A DNA stretch of 64,000 nt from Sphingopyxis sp. GW247-27LB. Lineage in GTDB: Bacteria > Pseudomonadota > Alphaproteobacteria > Sphingomonadales > Sphingomonadaceae. The stretch is from positions 1 to 64,000 of the forward strand of contig NZ_NIWD01000013.1 in assembly GCF_002277025.1 (NCBI RefSeq), written 5' to 3'. The translations under genes were made by a program, and so were the position numbers. This document shows positions 17,876 through 25,404 of the stretch, in pieces. The notes beneath the pieces are model-generated. The model made no database searches, was not told the DNA's origin, and worked only from the letters and a program-made list of their open reading frames with translations. Position 1 is the first letter of the stretch, and each line of letters begins with the position of its first letter.

Positions 17876-18790
17876 TCAGAAATCCCAGAAGGCAGCGACC
17901 CAGCGGAATGCGTCGCCATCGGCGGCGACGCGGCCCACCGACGGGAAGGGCAGGTGCGTCGCGACGAGATACTCGCCGCTGGCGGCCGCCTGCTGCAACA
18001 GGCGGACGCGCACGCGCACCGATTCTTCGGGATCGTGTTCGAAGCCATTGTGCCAGTCGGGATGGTCGAAACCGACGGGGAAGAGCGCGTCGCCCGCGAA
18101 GGTCAGGCGCTCGCCGCCCGAGGCGACATGGACGATACAGTGCCCCGGCGTGTGCCCGCCGGTCAGCTTTGCGATCACGCCCGGCGCCACTTCGCACTCC
18201 TCGTCGAAGGCCATGATCTTGTCGGCATAGGCATCGATGAACTGCGTAGCGGTCTTGCGCAGGACCTCGGGAACGGGGTTAGGCATCGCGGTCTGTTCGA
18301 AGTCGGGGGTCTGCCAGAAGGCGATTTCGGTGGCCGTCACGTGAATCCGGACGTCGGGCCGCAGGCGCTGCTTCACATCCTCAACGAGCAGGCCGCCGAC
18401 ATGATCCATATGCATATGCGTGATGATGATGTCGGTGACCGACGCAAGGTCGATCCCGGCCGCCTGCAGCCGCTTGGGAAATTGGCCGGCGCGCGGAAAG
18501 CCGGGGAACTGGCCGCCGAGGCCCGCATCGACCAATATGGTTTTGTCGCCGCTGCGCAGCACGAGGACATTGAGAGCCCAGTCGAACATGTCGGGTCCGA
18601 CGAACATATCCTTGAACCATTCGGCGCGGACCGCGGGGTCCACGTTGGTGGCCATCGTTTCGGTGGGCAGCGGTAGCACGCCATCGCTGACGACAAGCAC
18701 GTCGATGTCGCCGATCTGCAGCGCATAACGCGACGGAACCAGCTCTTCGAAGCCCGATTTCTCGGGCGTTGCAATAGTGTCGGGTTTCAT
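17876..18790 (-). CDS. MBL-fold metallo-hydrolase
   Basis: This 304-residue protein has the metallo-beta-lactamase fold with the zinc motif THMHMDHVGG and the second metal histidine in TGGHTPGHCIVHV. The later acid and histidine positions are in AGDALFPVGFDHPDW. The pattern around VVSDGVLPLPTETM and the missing signal peptide fit a cytosolic lactonase or YtnP-like hydrolase rather than a secreted beta-lactamase. The start at 18790 follows an AGGAGGATCGAGAC leader. The gene stands alone; upstream is a 270-base gap that faces the integrative-element relic. The substrate is unknown. It could be an acyl-homoserine lactone, but that is a guess. Confidence 0.85.
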   Translation of the reverse strand: MKPDTIATPEKSGFEELVPSRYALQIGDIDVLVVSDGVLPLPTETMATNVDPAVRAEWFKDMFVGPDMFDWALNVLVLRSGDKTILVDAGLGGQFPGFPRAGQFPKRLQAAGIDLASVTDIIITHMHMDHVGGLLVEDVKQRLRPDVRIHVTATEIAFWQTPDFEQTAMPNPVPEVLRKTATQFIDAYADKIMAFDEECEVAPGVIAKLTGGHTPGHCIVHVASGGERLTFAGDALFPVGFDHPDWHNGFEHDPEESVRVRVRLLQQAAASGEYLVATHLPFPSVGRVAADGDAFRWVAAFWDF

Positions 18791-19059
18791 GTCTCGATCC
18801 TCCTGAAAGCCGTGCAATCACGACGTTCAGCAAGCTAGGTGGCGGTCGGCTCCTGGTCGATTGGATCGAGGCATTGGTTGGGGCATACCTTCGGACAGGG
18901 ACGATTGCCGGCATCGATAGGCGCAAAGCTGCTTTCGCTTGCTTTGCGGCGCTGACAAGGACCACGCCCTCTGGGAGCGAACGCTTTGGCCTGTAGCTAA
19001 ACGTCCGCTCTCCCCGTTTGCACGCTACAAGCCGCCAGTCCGAAATCGGCCAGCCGTGG

Positions 19060-19206
19060 TCAGCTCGTAAAGGCGGCGAGTATCGTGTCGACATAGTTGG
19101 CGGGCTTAGCCCAAGGATATTCGCTGACCGTGATTTCCATGTGAGCGACGCCGGTGAGCGCGCAGATCAGCGCTTCCGCATCGACCTTGCAATCGATCTC
19201 CGGCGT
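19060..19206 (-). pseudogene. C-terminal fragment of a probable regulator (possibly TetR-family)
   Basis: A minus-strand frame of about 49 codons ends with a genuine-looking tail ([20 protein letters not shown] and then YVDTILAAFTS). This is typical of the ligand-domain end of a TetR-like regulator. Its N-terminal part is missing: at about 19206 the sequence switches abruptly to the 3' part of an IS21 helper gene on the other strand. No ribosome-binding site is present in front of it. The family assignment is uncertain because only the tail remains. Confidence 0.45.
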
Positions 19207-19525
19207 GGTGACACGCCTCGAAGAGGAGACCCGGATCGGCAAGGGCGGGACCCTGGCGGCGCAGCTGTCGCGGCTCGACCTGATCGTGCTCGACGAGCTC
19301 GGTTATCTGCCGTTCGCCCGCTCCGGAGGGCAGTTGCTGTTCCACCTCATCAGCAAGCTTTATGAGCGCACCAGCGTCATCATCACCACCAACCTCGCCT
19401 TCGGCGAGTGGCCTACCGTCTTCGGTGATCCCAAGATGACCACGGCGCTGCTCGACCGCGTCACCCACCACTGCGATATCATCGAGACGGGCAACGACAG
19501 CTGGCGCTTCAAAAACCGCAGCTGA
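19207..19525 (+). pseudogene. istB: Truncated istB, IS21 helper ATPase (C-terminal part)
   Basis: About 106 codons of an IstB/DnaC-like AAA+ helper remain. The Walker B region ([17 protein letters not shown]), the next block [20 protein letters not shown] and the diagnostic end [19 protein letters not shown] are intact. The N-terminal domain and Walker A are missing, so the product cannot be functional. The frame runs backwards into the unrelated fragment at 19060-19206 with no ribosome-binding site. The stop codon at 19523-19525 is the natural one. Confidence 0.85.
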
Positions 19526-19648
19526 CCGCCACCTTCGGCCCCTTCAAAAATCTATCTTGCGCTGCGCGCGCCTCCGGTCGGGCTACGCCCGCCCTCCGCC
19601 GCACGCAGCGCAAGGCGACCTTCAACTAACCGGCATCATATCCGAAAA

Positions 19649-19700
19649 GGGGGTCCCTCTTCGACGCCGATAGGGGGTCCCTTTTGAACGCCGTTTGACA
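19649..19700. repeat. Right terminal repeats of the IS21-family element
   Basis: Two tandem 24-base units, each beginning GGGGGTCCC (19649 and 19673) and containing GACGCCG or AACGCCG, end in TTGACA at 19695-19700. Multiple terminal repeats of this form are the transposase-binding sites of IS21-family elements. Confidence 0.75.
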
Positions 19701-20134
19701 AGCAAGGGCACGATATGTATCCGGATCCGGCTTTCATCCAAGTCCAACGAAGATGATTTGATCGGGAGATTCTTCCGCCCGAGAATATTGCCGGCGCGTG
19801 CTTCCTTCAGATACCAGTCGCACATCTCCGTGACGGTCATGCCCTTGCGTGCCTGGCGGGCCTTATCAGCCGGATCTTCGCCGAGGATGACCTCCGCGAG
19901 TTTCAGCTTGGCGAGATCGCGGGCCTTTTCAACGGTCAGAACCCCGAACCGACCGAGGTTCATTCGGCGCTTTATACCTTCTGCGTTGCGATACTGGACG
20001 ATGAACGTCTTCAGGCCCGACCGCAAAATGCGAATCCCAAAGCCCTTCACCTCGGTGTCCCAGTAGATCAACTGGCTCTCTTTCGGCGCTGCCAGCGCGT
20101 CGATTGCCCGTTTCGTCAGCTTTCCGGTTGGCAC
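19701..20134 (-). pseudogene. int: Tyrosine site-specific integrase, truncated by the IS
   Basis: The first 144 codons of an integrase of the P4/DUF4102 type remain. It starts at a GTG (20134) with a GGGAG site seven bases upstream. The N-terminal DUF4102 arm-binding domain includes GKLTKRAIDALAAPKESQLI and FGIRILRSGLKTFIVQYRN. The beginning of the SAM-like core-binding domain follows (MTVTEMCDWYLKEARAG, then SRIRIHIVPLL). The catalytic domain with the R-H-R-Y residues is missing because the IS terminus lies directly after codon 144. The gene reads away from the adjacent tRNA-Gly attachment site, the usual layout for this integrase class. Confidence 0.85.
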
Positions 20135-20146
20135 ATCGCTCTCCCT

Positions 20147-20215
20147 GGAGACAAAGCTCTACAGCTTCCGTTTGTCACCGCTTTGTCTCCAAAGGAGTGA
20201 AAATTGGAGACAAAA
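20147..20215. repeat. Repeated GGAGACAAA sites upstream of the integrase
   Basis: Three copies of a 9-10 base motif lie within 70 bases: GGAGACAAAG at 20147-20156, its inverted form CTTTGTCTCC at 20181-20190 and GGAGACAAAA at 20206-20215. Between the integrase start and the attachment site, such repeats may be arm-type integrase sites or an excisionase/autoregulation operator. Confidence 0.5.
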
Positions 20216-20310
20216 ACAGAGTAGGGCCGGAAATATGTAATCTCAAGAAATGATTGAATTATAGTGGTTTAGGGTAGTAAAGGAAGCTCTGGAAAAGGTT
20301 GAGGGGCAAG

Positions 20311-20355
20311 TTGCCAAGGTTGGGGTCGAGGGTTCGAATCCCTTCGCCCGCTCCA
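20311..20355 (+). other. Attachment site: 3' half of tRNA-Gly(GCC)
   Basis: From the anticodon loop onward (TTGCCAA) the 45 bases match the 3' half of a tRNA-Gly(GCC): anticodon-stem 3' strand, variable loop, a T-arm with GGTTCGAATCC and an acceptor strand CGCCCGC followed by T-CCA. The 5' half does not pair: no matching D-arm or acceptor 5' strand precedes it. A duplicated 3' half beside an integrase gene is the usual att site of an integrated element. The element would lie to the left; the complete tRNA gene is not in this window. Confidence 0.8.
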
Positions 20356-20462
20356 GTTTCCTTATAATGTTGGCGACCTAAGCGGTCACCGGTCGGCAAG
20401 CGGTCCCGAAACGGCCTTCCGCAAAGCGGGGCCGCATCGGCGATCGGCGACAGGCGCGACGA

Positions 20463-20741
20463 TCAGTCGAAGAGTTCCTCGAGAAAGGACTTCCGGCGCT
20501 TGGGATAGCCGTGACGGTGATCCTTCGCATGTCCATGGCTCTGGTATGGAGGCGGGGGCGCGGGTTGCGGCGATCGGGGCGCCATCTCCCCGGCGGATCG
20601 TTCGATGATCTTGTCGAGTTCGCCGCGGTCGAGCCAAACCCCGCGGCACTGCGGGCAATAGTCGATCTCGACGCCCTGGCGATCGCTCATCGCGAGCGGC
20701 ACCTTGCAGACGGGGCAGGGCATGTTGTGGGCAGATGTCAT
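20463..20741 (-). CDS. Zinc-ribbon protein (zf-TFIIB type)
   Basis: This 92-residue protein has a four-cysteine zinc ribbon of the TFIIB-like family (CPVCKVPLAMSDRQGVEID, then YCPQCRGVWLDRGELDKII). After the ribbon a proline- and histidine-rich linker (about 45-80) leads to a short basic and acidic tail ending KSFLEELFD. The start at 20741 has GGAGG eight bases upstream. Family members are small cytosolic proteins of unknown function. The gene is monocistronic, immediately to the right of the attachment site, so it belongs to the chromosome side. Confidence 0.88.
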   Translation of the reverse strand: MTSAHNMPCPVCKVPLAMSDRQGVEIDYCPQCRGVWLDRGELDKIIERSAGEMAPRSPQPAPPPPYQSHGHAKDHRHGYPKRRKSFLEELFD

Positions 20742-21023
20742 GGGGAAGCCTCCATATAGATCAAGATCCATCGAAGGCGCCGGTCAGGTGGAAACCCCTC
20801 AGCCAAATGGCACCGAGCGCACTCGATGCGGTCCGACATCACGATCGCGTCCGCGCAATCGCCAGAGGGGCCCGGCCCGCATCTCGTAGATATGTTGGCG
20901 CGTCCGACTGTCAAGAGCGGCTGCCGTTCGAGGCGCTGACGGGAGAGGCGCTTCAAGGGGTCGCCCCGCCGGCCTCTTCAACAAGATATTGATGACCGGC
21001 GGCAGATCTCGCAATGTTCCGGA

Positions 21024-21704
21024 ATGAGCAGGGCATCTCTTCATCGCGCCACGGGGCTGCGCCAGTTTCTGAATCCAGAGCAGCAGCGCGACTGGCTGGA
21101 CGGGAAGAGCCTATTGCCCGACGCCGCCGAGCGGGCGGAGTCCTTCGAACAGCGGTTCAAATATGCGGCGCGCTTCCAAAAGCTGCTTCGGCGCCCCCAG
21201 GCGCAGGACGTTCTGGCGATTCTCGGCCTCTACGGCAAAGACTGCCTTCCCGTGCCGCGCATGACCGAGCGTCATTACTGGTCGGTCTCCTGCCTGCCGT
21301 CGACGTCGGACAAGCCCTTGGTCCGCGTCAGCGCGAGCTGGATGGAACTCTTCACGCTCTATGCGGAGGGCGAGGATGTCCGCGCGCGCTTTATCGTCCA
21401 TCTTTCGGATTTCACGACCGACGCATCGCTGGTGCAGGAGCATGTGGACGATCGCTTTCTCGAGCAATGCGTCCGGGCCCCCGAAGACGTCGGCTATTTC
21501 TTCCCGCGCGGCGCGGATATTTTCGGCGTCACGGTTCGCGGCGCCCCCTCCATCCGCAGCTTCCTCGCATCCTCGCGCGCGTTGCGCGCGGTGCGAAGGT
21601 TCAATCTGACGCACATGAATCGCGGCAGGAATGCCTATCAGGCGAGCCATTCGTACAGCGTCGCGGATCATATGCTGGGGGATGGCGATCCGGGATGCGC
21701 ATGA
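21024..21704 (+). CDS. Hypothetical protein (226 aa)
   Basis: I do not recognise the family. The frame shows real coding character: charged helices, a start ATG at 21024 and no competing frame with a better pattern. The N-terminal part reads HRATGLRQFLNPEQQRDW and FEQRFKYAARFQKLLRR. The middle has the block RHYWSVSCLPSTSDKPLVRV and a beta-rich part with LFTLYAEGEDVRARFIVHLS. The protein is soluble with no signal peptide. The block FTLYAEGEDVRARFIVHL suggests a domain that holds a ligand. Its ribosome-binding site is weak (GGAATG-like). It follows a 280-base gap that I see nothing in. Confidence 0.6.
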   Translation: MSRASLHRATGLRQFLNPEQQRDWLDGKSLLPDAAERAESFEQRFKYAARFQKLLRRPQAQDVLAILGLYGKDCLPVPRMTERHYWSVSCLPSTSDKPLVRVSASWMELFTLYAEGEDVRARFIVHLSDFTTDASLVQEHVDDRFLEQCVRAPEDVGYFFPRGADIFGVTVRGAPSIRSFLASSRALRAVRRFNLTHMNRGRNAYQASHSYSVADHMLGDGDPGCA

Positions 21705-21938
21705 CCCGGCGTGAAACCCGGCCGGCCTTCGCGGCCGCGCAGGCCTTATCCCGATATTCGCACGCGCTGCATCCATTGGCGCGCCTCGTGCCGTCCAGCC
21801 CATGATCGGCCCTTGCCGGTCCTGGCGGCGATTCCGCGCGGCGATTGTTGAGGTGCACCCCGGCACCGACGTCGCTGCCTTGCCGGGAATCGCCGCCTGT
21901 GGTTTCACCATGCCGGTGCGGCATGAAGGAGAATGACG

Positions 21939-22523
21939 ATGATGAGCCTGCTTGCCGCGACCGCCGCCACGGTGGCGCCTGCCGCCCCTCCCGCTGCCGC
22001 GGCGCCGGTGGCGCTGCCGTCCCCGCCGGTCAGTGCCGCCGATGTCGCGGCCTATATCGACCCGCGCGACATCGCCGCCTATGTTCCGGCGCCGCCGCCG
22101 ACCACCGAGTTGGTCGCGGTCAGCGACGGCTTCTTCCGCCTGCTCGAGAATATCACCATGGTCGCGCTGTTCGTCGTCGGCTTCTTCCTGCTCGCGCGGC
22201 TGCTTCATGCGTGGATGCTCCATCGCTCGATCCGCCGCGCGATCGAGGCGAAGTCCGACGCCGTGGGCTCGATGATCGACAAGCTCAACAAGCCCTATGA
22301 GCATCTCGGGACGCGCGGCGATGCCCCCGGCGACGACCGCAACGGGCTGGTGCTGCTCGCGATCGGCCTCGCGATGGCGGGTTTCGGGCTGATCCAGGGG
22401 CATGAGGAGGTGATCCGCGTGTCGGCGGGCGCCGCGCTCTTCCCCGCCTTCGTCGGCATCGCCCTCCTCGTGCGCCGCCGCCTCGTGCGCGCCGAGGCTG
22501 CCGGGGAGCGCGCCGCTGCGTGA
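21939..22523 (+). CDS. Small membrane protein, DUF6249-like
   Basis: This 194-residue protein starts with a hydrophobic signal-like stretch (LLAATAATVAPAAPP) and an Ala/Pro-rich periplasmic linker. One membrane segment follows near residue 75 (ITMVALFVVGFFLLARLL), then a cytosolic helix (RSIRRAIEAKSDAVGSMID) and two more hydrophobic segments at the end (LLAIGLAMAGFGLI, ALFPAFVGIALLV). The organisation resembles the DUF6249 family found with ECF sigma factors. I chose the second ATG (21939) because AAGGAG lies seven bases before it. The stop overlaps the sigma factor's most likely start by eight bases. The name is by resemblance only. Confidence 0.65.
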   Translation: MMSLLAATAATVAPAAPPAAAAPVALPSPPVSAADVAAYIDPRDIAAYVPAPPPTTELVAVSDGFFRLLENITMVALFVVGFFLLARLLHAWMLHRSIRRAIEAKSDAVGSMIDKLNKPYEHLGTRGDAPGDDRNGLVLLAIGLAMAGFGLIQGHEEVIRVSAGAALFPAFVGIALLVRRRLVRAEAAGERAAA

Positions 22524-23055
22524 CGATGGCCACGCCGATGAGGATTGGGCGCTCAACCGGCGCGTCGCGGATGGGGATCGCGCGGCCTTCCAGCTCCTCG
22601 TGCTGCGGCACGAGGGGCGGCTGCGCGCGTTCCTGGCGCGCGCGGCGGGGAGCGATGCCGACGATCTGGCGCAGGAAGCCTTCGTCCGCGCGTGGCAGCG
22701 CGCCGGCGATTATCGGGGGCAAGGAAGTTACGCGGCCTGGGTCATGGGGATCGGCTGGCGGCTGTTCCTCGACCAGCGGCGCACCGCGCGGCGGCGCGAG
22801 GGGCTCGCGGCGCAGGACGAGGCGCCCCAACCGAATGCACCGCACGGCGCGAGCGACGCGGCGATCGACGCCGACCGGCTGCTCGCCGGTCTGTCGCCGC
22901 AGGAGCGCGCCGCGCTCACTCTGTGCTTCGGCCACGGCTGGTCGCACGGCGAGGCGGCGGAGATCATGGGCATCCCGCTCGGCACGCTCAAGTCGCTGGT
23001 CTTGCGCGGGCGCGCGAAAGCGCAGAAACTGATCGCCGAAGGAGCCGGGTCATGA
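22516..23055 (+). CDS. ECF-type RNA polymerase sigma factor
   Basis: This is an extracytoplasmic-function sigma-70 factor of about 179 residues. Region 2 includes GDRAAFQLLVLRHEGRLRAF and the -10-binding helix DADDLAQEAFVRAWQR. Region 4 includes LSPQERAALTLCFGHGWSHG and the helix-turn-helix EIMGIPLGTLKSLVLRGRAK. The start is uncertain: there is no in-frame ATG in front of region 2. A CTG at 22516 has GGGGAG seven bases upstream and gives a normal length. Its stop overlaps the next start (ATGA) by four bases. The small membrane protein downstream is in the right place for an anti-sigma factor. Confidence 0.85.
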   Translation: MRDDGHADEDWALNRRVADGDRAAFQLLVLRHEGRLRAFLARAAGSDADDLAQEAFVRAWQRAGDYRGQGSYAAWVMGIGWRLFLDQRRTARRREGLAAQDEAPQPNAPHGASDAAIDADRLLAGLSPQERAALTLCFGHGWSHGEAAEIMGIPLGTLKSLVLRGRAKAQKLIAEGAGS

Positions 23056-23375
23056 GCGGATCGCGCGAAACCGATGGGGATGCGATGCTGGCATCGCTGC
23101 TTGCTCCGCCCGCGCGCGGCGGCGACCGGAGCTTCGTGGCCGAGGTCGAGCGGGCGATCGACGCCGAAGCCGCTTATGCGGGCGCGCGGCGGCGCTTCTG
23201 GCGCAGCTTCGCCTTCGAGGCGCTGGCGGTGACGGCGCTGCTCGCGGCGCTGTGGCTGCTGTCCGCGACGCCGCTGCTCGCGCCCTTCGCCGGCCCCGCG
23301 CAATGGGGGGTTGCCTCGCCGCTGCTGCTCGTGCTGCTGCTGTGGTTCGGGACGCAGCGCTGGCGCCAGGCCTGA
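23052..23375 (+). CDS. Small two-helix membrane protein, possible anti-sigma factor
   Basis: This 107-residue protein has a short cytosolic N-terminus (SGSRETDGDAMLASLLAPPA, then DRSFVAEVERAIDAE) and two hydrophobic segments (about residues 55-70 and 80-97). The ATG overlaps the sigma factor stop by four bases, a typical arrangement for a cognate membrane anti-sigma factor or membrane partner. However, I do not see the zinc-binding HxxxCxxC motif of ZAS-type anti-sigma factors. Its assignment as anti-sigma therefore rests on position only. Confidence 0.6.
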   Translation: MSGSRETDGDAMLASLLAPPARGGDRSFVAEVERAIDAEAAYAGARRRFWRSFAFEALAVTALLAALWLLSATPLLAPFAGPAQWGVASPLLLVLLLWFGTQRWRQA

Positions 23376-23387
23376 CGAGACGCCCGA

Positions 23388-24122
23388 TCAGGCTGGCTTG
23401 CCGGTGATATCCTCGGCCTCGAGCCCCTCATATTTGAGCTGGAGATAGCGTTCGCGCGTCGCGAGCTTGTCGAGTTCGCCCGCGGCGAGGTTGCGCGCCG
23501 CCTCGCCGATCTCGCGTTCGAGCATCTTGAGCCCGCCGACCAGCGTCTCGTCGGGGGTGCGTCCCGCGTGCGCCTCGCCGCGCAGCCCGGCGGGGATGCG
23601 CTGATAGCCCGCGACGAGTTCGGGCAGATCCTCGCCGACCAGCTTGCGGATGTTCGCCGCGGCGGGTTCGGCCGGATCGAGCGTCTGGAGCTGCGGCGCG
23701 AGCAGGTCGAGCTGGACGCCGATGCCGTCGACGAGGGTGCGCGCGGGCGCCGGCAGCGCCGGGCGCTGCGCCTCGAGCCAGATTTCGGTGCGCCCCGCGA
23801 GCTGCTTCAGATCGGCCTTGGGCAAGTCGCCCTGCCGCGGTTCGGGAAAGGGCGGCCATTTGCCGAACAGGATCGCGACGCCGATCAGCAGCAGCGTGAC
23901 CGCCATCACCCCCGCGAAACCGAGCGGCTGGATCAGCATGCCGAACAGCGCCGCCGCGATCAGCACCGCGCCGCCCGCCATGCAGATGCGGCCGATCTTC
24001 TTGAACAGATGCTGGCGGCGCAGCGCCAGGCTCTTGGTGCCGATCGGCCGGCGACGCTCGCGCGACCGTTCGATCGCGGCGTTGCCTGCCAGGACGGTGC
24101 GATCGACCTCGCTCATCGTCAT
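23388..24122 (-). CDS. XpaC-like membrane protein paired with TelA
   Basis: This 244-residue protein has a basic N-terminus (ERSRERRRPIGTKSLALRRQ). A pair of membrane segments covers about residues 45-90 (AGGAVLIAAALFGMLI and AGVMAVTLLLIGVAILFG), and a large cytosolic coiled-coil-like domain follows (residues 115-244). The layout matches the XpaC/YceG-type proteins that occur beside telA genes. It lies eight bases downstream of telA in the same direction. Its function is not known; it probably acts with TelA at the membrane. The start could be 24122 or the second ATG two codons on. Confidence 0.65.
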   Translation of the reverse strand: MTMSEVDRTVLAGNAAIERSRERRRPIGTKSLALRRQHLFKKIGRICMAGGAVLIAAALFGMLIQPLGFAGVMAVTLLLIGVAILFGKWPPFPEPRQGDLPKADLKQLAGRTEIWLEAQRPALPAPARTLVDGIGVQLDLLAPQLQTLDPAEPAAANIRKLVGEDLPELVAGYQRIPAGLRGEAHAGRTPDETLVGGLKMLEREIGEAARNLAAGELDKLATRERYLQLKYEGLEAEDITGKPA

Positions 24123-24129
24123 CGCGCCC

Positions 24130-25341
24130 TCACGCCTCCAGCGCGGCGAGCGGGCTGTCGGCGCCGCCGACGCTCGCCTGCGCCTGGCTCGCGCCCTCGG
24201 CGCGCGCGATATAGCCCTTCGACTTGGCGACCTCGCCCTCCAGCGCGGTCACGGTCGTCTTCATCGTGTCGAGCGCCTTCAGCTTGAAGGTGTCAATCGC
24301 GTCCATCGTGTCGTAGATGTTCTGGAAGGCGCGGCTGAGCGTTTCCATCGGGATCGTGCTCGACGCCGCCTGCTCGTGGATGCGCGCGGTATTGTCCTTC
24401 AGCATCTTCGACGTGCCGTCGATGATGTTCGCGGTCGTGGTGTTGAGCGCGGTGATCTGTTCGAGGACCAGCTTCTGGTTGGTCATCGCCTGCGCGACGG
24501 TGATCGCGGTCTTGAGCGCGCCGACGGTGGTCGTGGACGCGCGGTCGACGCCCTTCACCAGTTCGACATTGTTCTTCTTGACCAGGTCGAGCGCGAGATA
24601 GCCCTGCACCGTCACCGCCATCTGCGTCAGCAGGTCCTGCGTGCGCTGGCGCGCATAGAAAAGCGCGTTCTCGCGGATGATCTTCGCCTTGGCGGGGTCG
24701 GTGCCGTCGAGTTCGGCCGCCTTCGCCTCGAGCCGCTGGTCGAGCGTGCCCGCGATGTGGACCATCTGCTCGAGCTTGCCCATCGATTCCCACATCTTGC
24801 GGCGCTCGACGTCGATCGCGGCATTGTCCATCAAGAGCTCGTCCTTGCCGTTGGCGAGCGCGGTCAGGATGCCCGAGATATGCGTCTGGGCGCTGCGGTA
24901 CTGCGCGAAATAATTGGTGATCTTGCTGCCGAAGATCTTGTCGAGGAAACCGCGCTTCGACAGCAATTTGCCGTTCGCCGACGGGTCGAGCCGCTCGACC
25001 GTGCTCCTCAGCTCGATCAGATTCTGGCCGATGTCGGTGTCGCGGTCCATCGCCTTGATCGGGCGATCGAGGAAGCGGTTCGAATGGTTCGCCGCCTCCA
25101 GCATCTCCTTGCGGCCCATATTGGTGATCTGGTCGATCCGCTTGCCGAATTCGGGCGAATTCTCGTCCTGCGCGACGAGATCGTCGATGAAGCCGTCGAC
25201 GCGCTCCTCGAGCTTCGACTTCTGCTCGGTCGACAGCGGCACGAGCCCCGCCGCCTTTTCGGGCGCCAGCGGGGGCAGCGGTTCGGGCGGGGTCAGCTTC
25301 AGCTCGTCGGTCGCGGTCGCCGTTGCGGTGTTGTCGCTCAT
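24130..25341 (-). CDS. telA: Toxic anion resistance protein TelA/KlaA family
   Basis: This 403-residue protein belongs to the TelA family, which is mostly helical and has been linked to tellurite and bacteriocin resistance, although its molecular role is not settled. Recognisable blocks are a long N-terminal helix with DRDTDIGQNLIELRSTVERL, the pattern YFAQYRSAQTHISGILTALANGK and the later NTTTANIIDGTSKML. There is no membrane segment. The start at 25341 (MSDNT) has AAGGA six bases upstream. It is followed by the XpaC-like gene, so the pair forms a two-gene operon. Confidence 0.85.
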   Translation of the reverse strand: MSDNTATATATDELKLTPPEPLPPLAPEKAAGLVPLSTEQKSKLEERVDGFIDDLVAQDENSPEFGKRIDQITNMGRKEMLEAANHSNRFLDRPIKAMDRDTDIGQNLIELRSTVERLDPSANGKLLSKRGFLDKIFGSKITNYFAQYRSAQTHISGILTALANGKDELLMDNAAIDVERRKMWESMGKLEQMVHIAGTLDQRLEAKAAELDGTDPAKAKIIRENALFYARQRTQDLLTQMAVTVQGYLALDLVKKNNVELVKGVDRASTTTVGALKTAITVAQAMTNQKLVLEQITALNTTTANIIDGTSKMLKDNTARIHEQAASSTIPMETLSRAFQNIYDTMDAIDTFKLKALDTMKTTVTALEGEVAKSKGYIARAEGASQAQASVGGADSPLAALEA

Positions 25342-25404
25342 TCCTTTTCCTTCCACCCCGATGCCGCCAGCCTATATGGCATGCGGCCCTGTGTTATTCA
25401 AGCA

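Larger units (their letters stand above)
19207..19700 (+). mobile_element. IS21-family remnant (right end with istB 3' part)
   Basis: The segment holds the C-terminal half of an IstB helper protein, its downstream non-coding part and the right terminal repeat region. The left end, all of istA and the 5' half of istB are gone. The right terminus is exact: the integrase reading frame is interrupted at 19700/19701, directly after the terminal TTGACA (TGTCAA on the other strand). Confidence 0.8.

Noticed and set aside
20281..20355. A complete tRNA-Gly gene
   Set aside because: Only the 3' half from the anticodon loop matches; no D-arm, acceptor 5' strand or intact anticodon stem precedes it.
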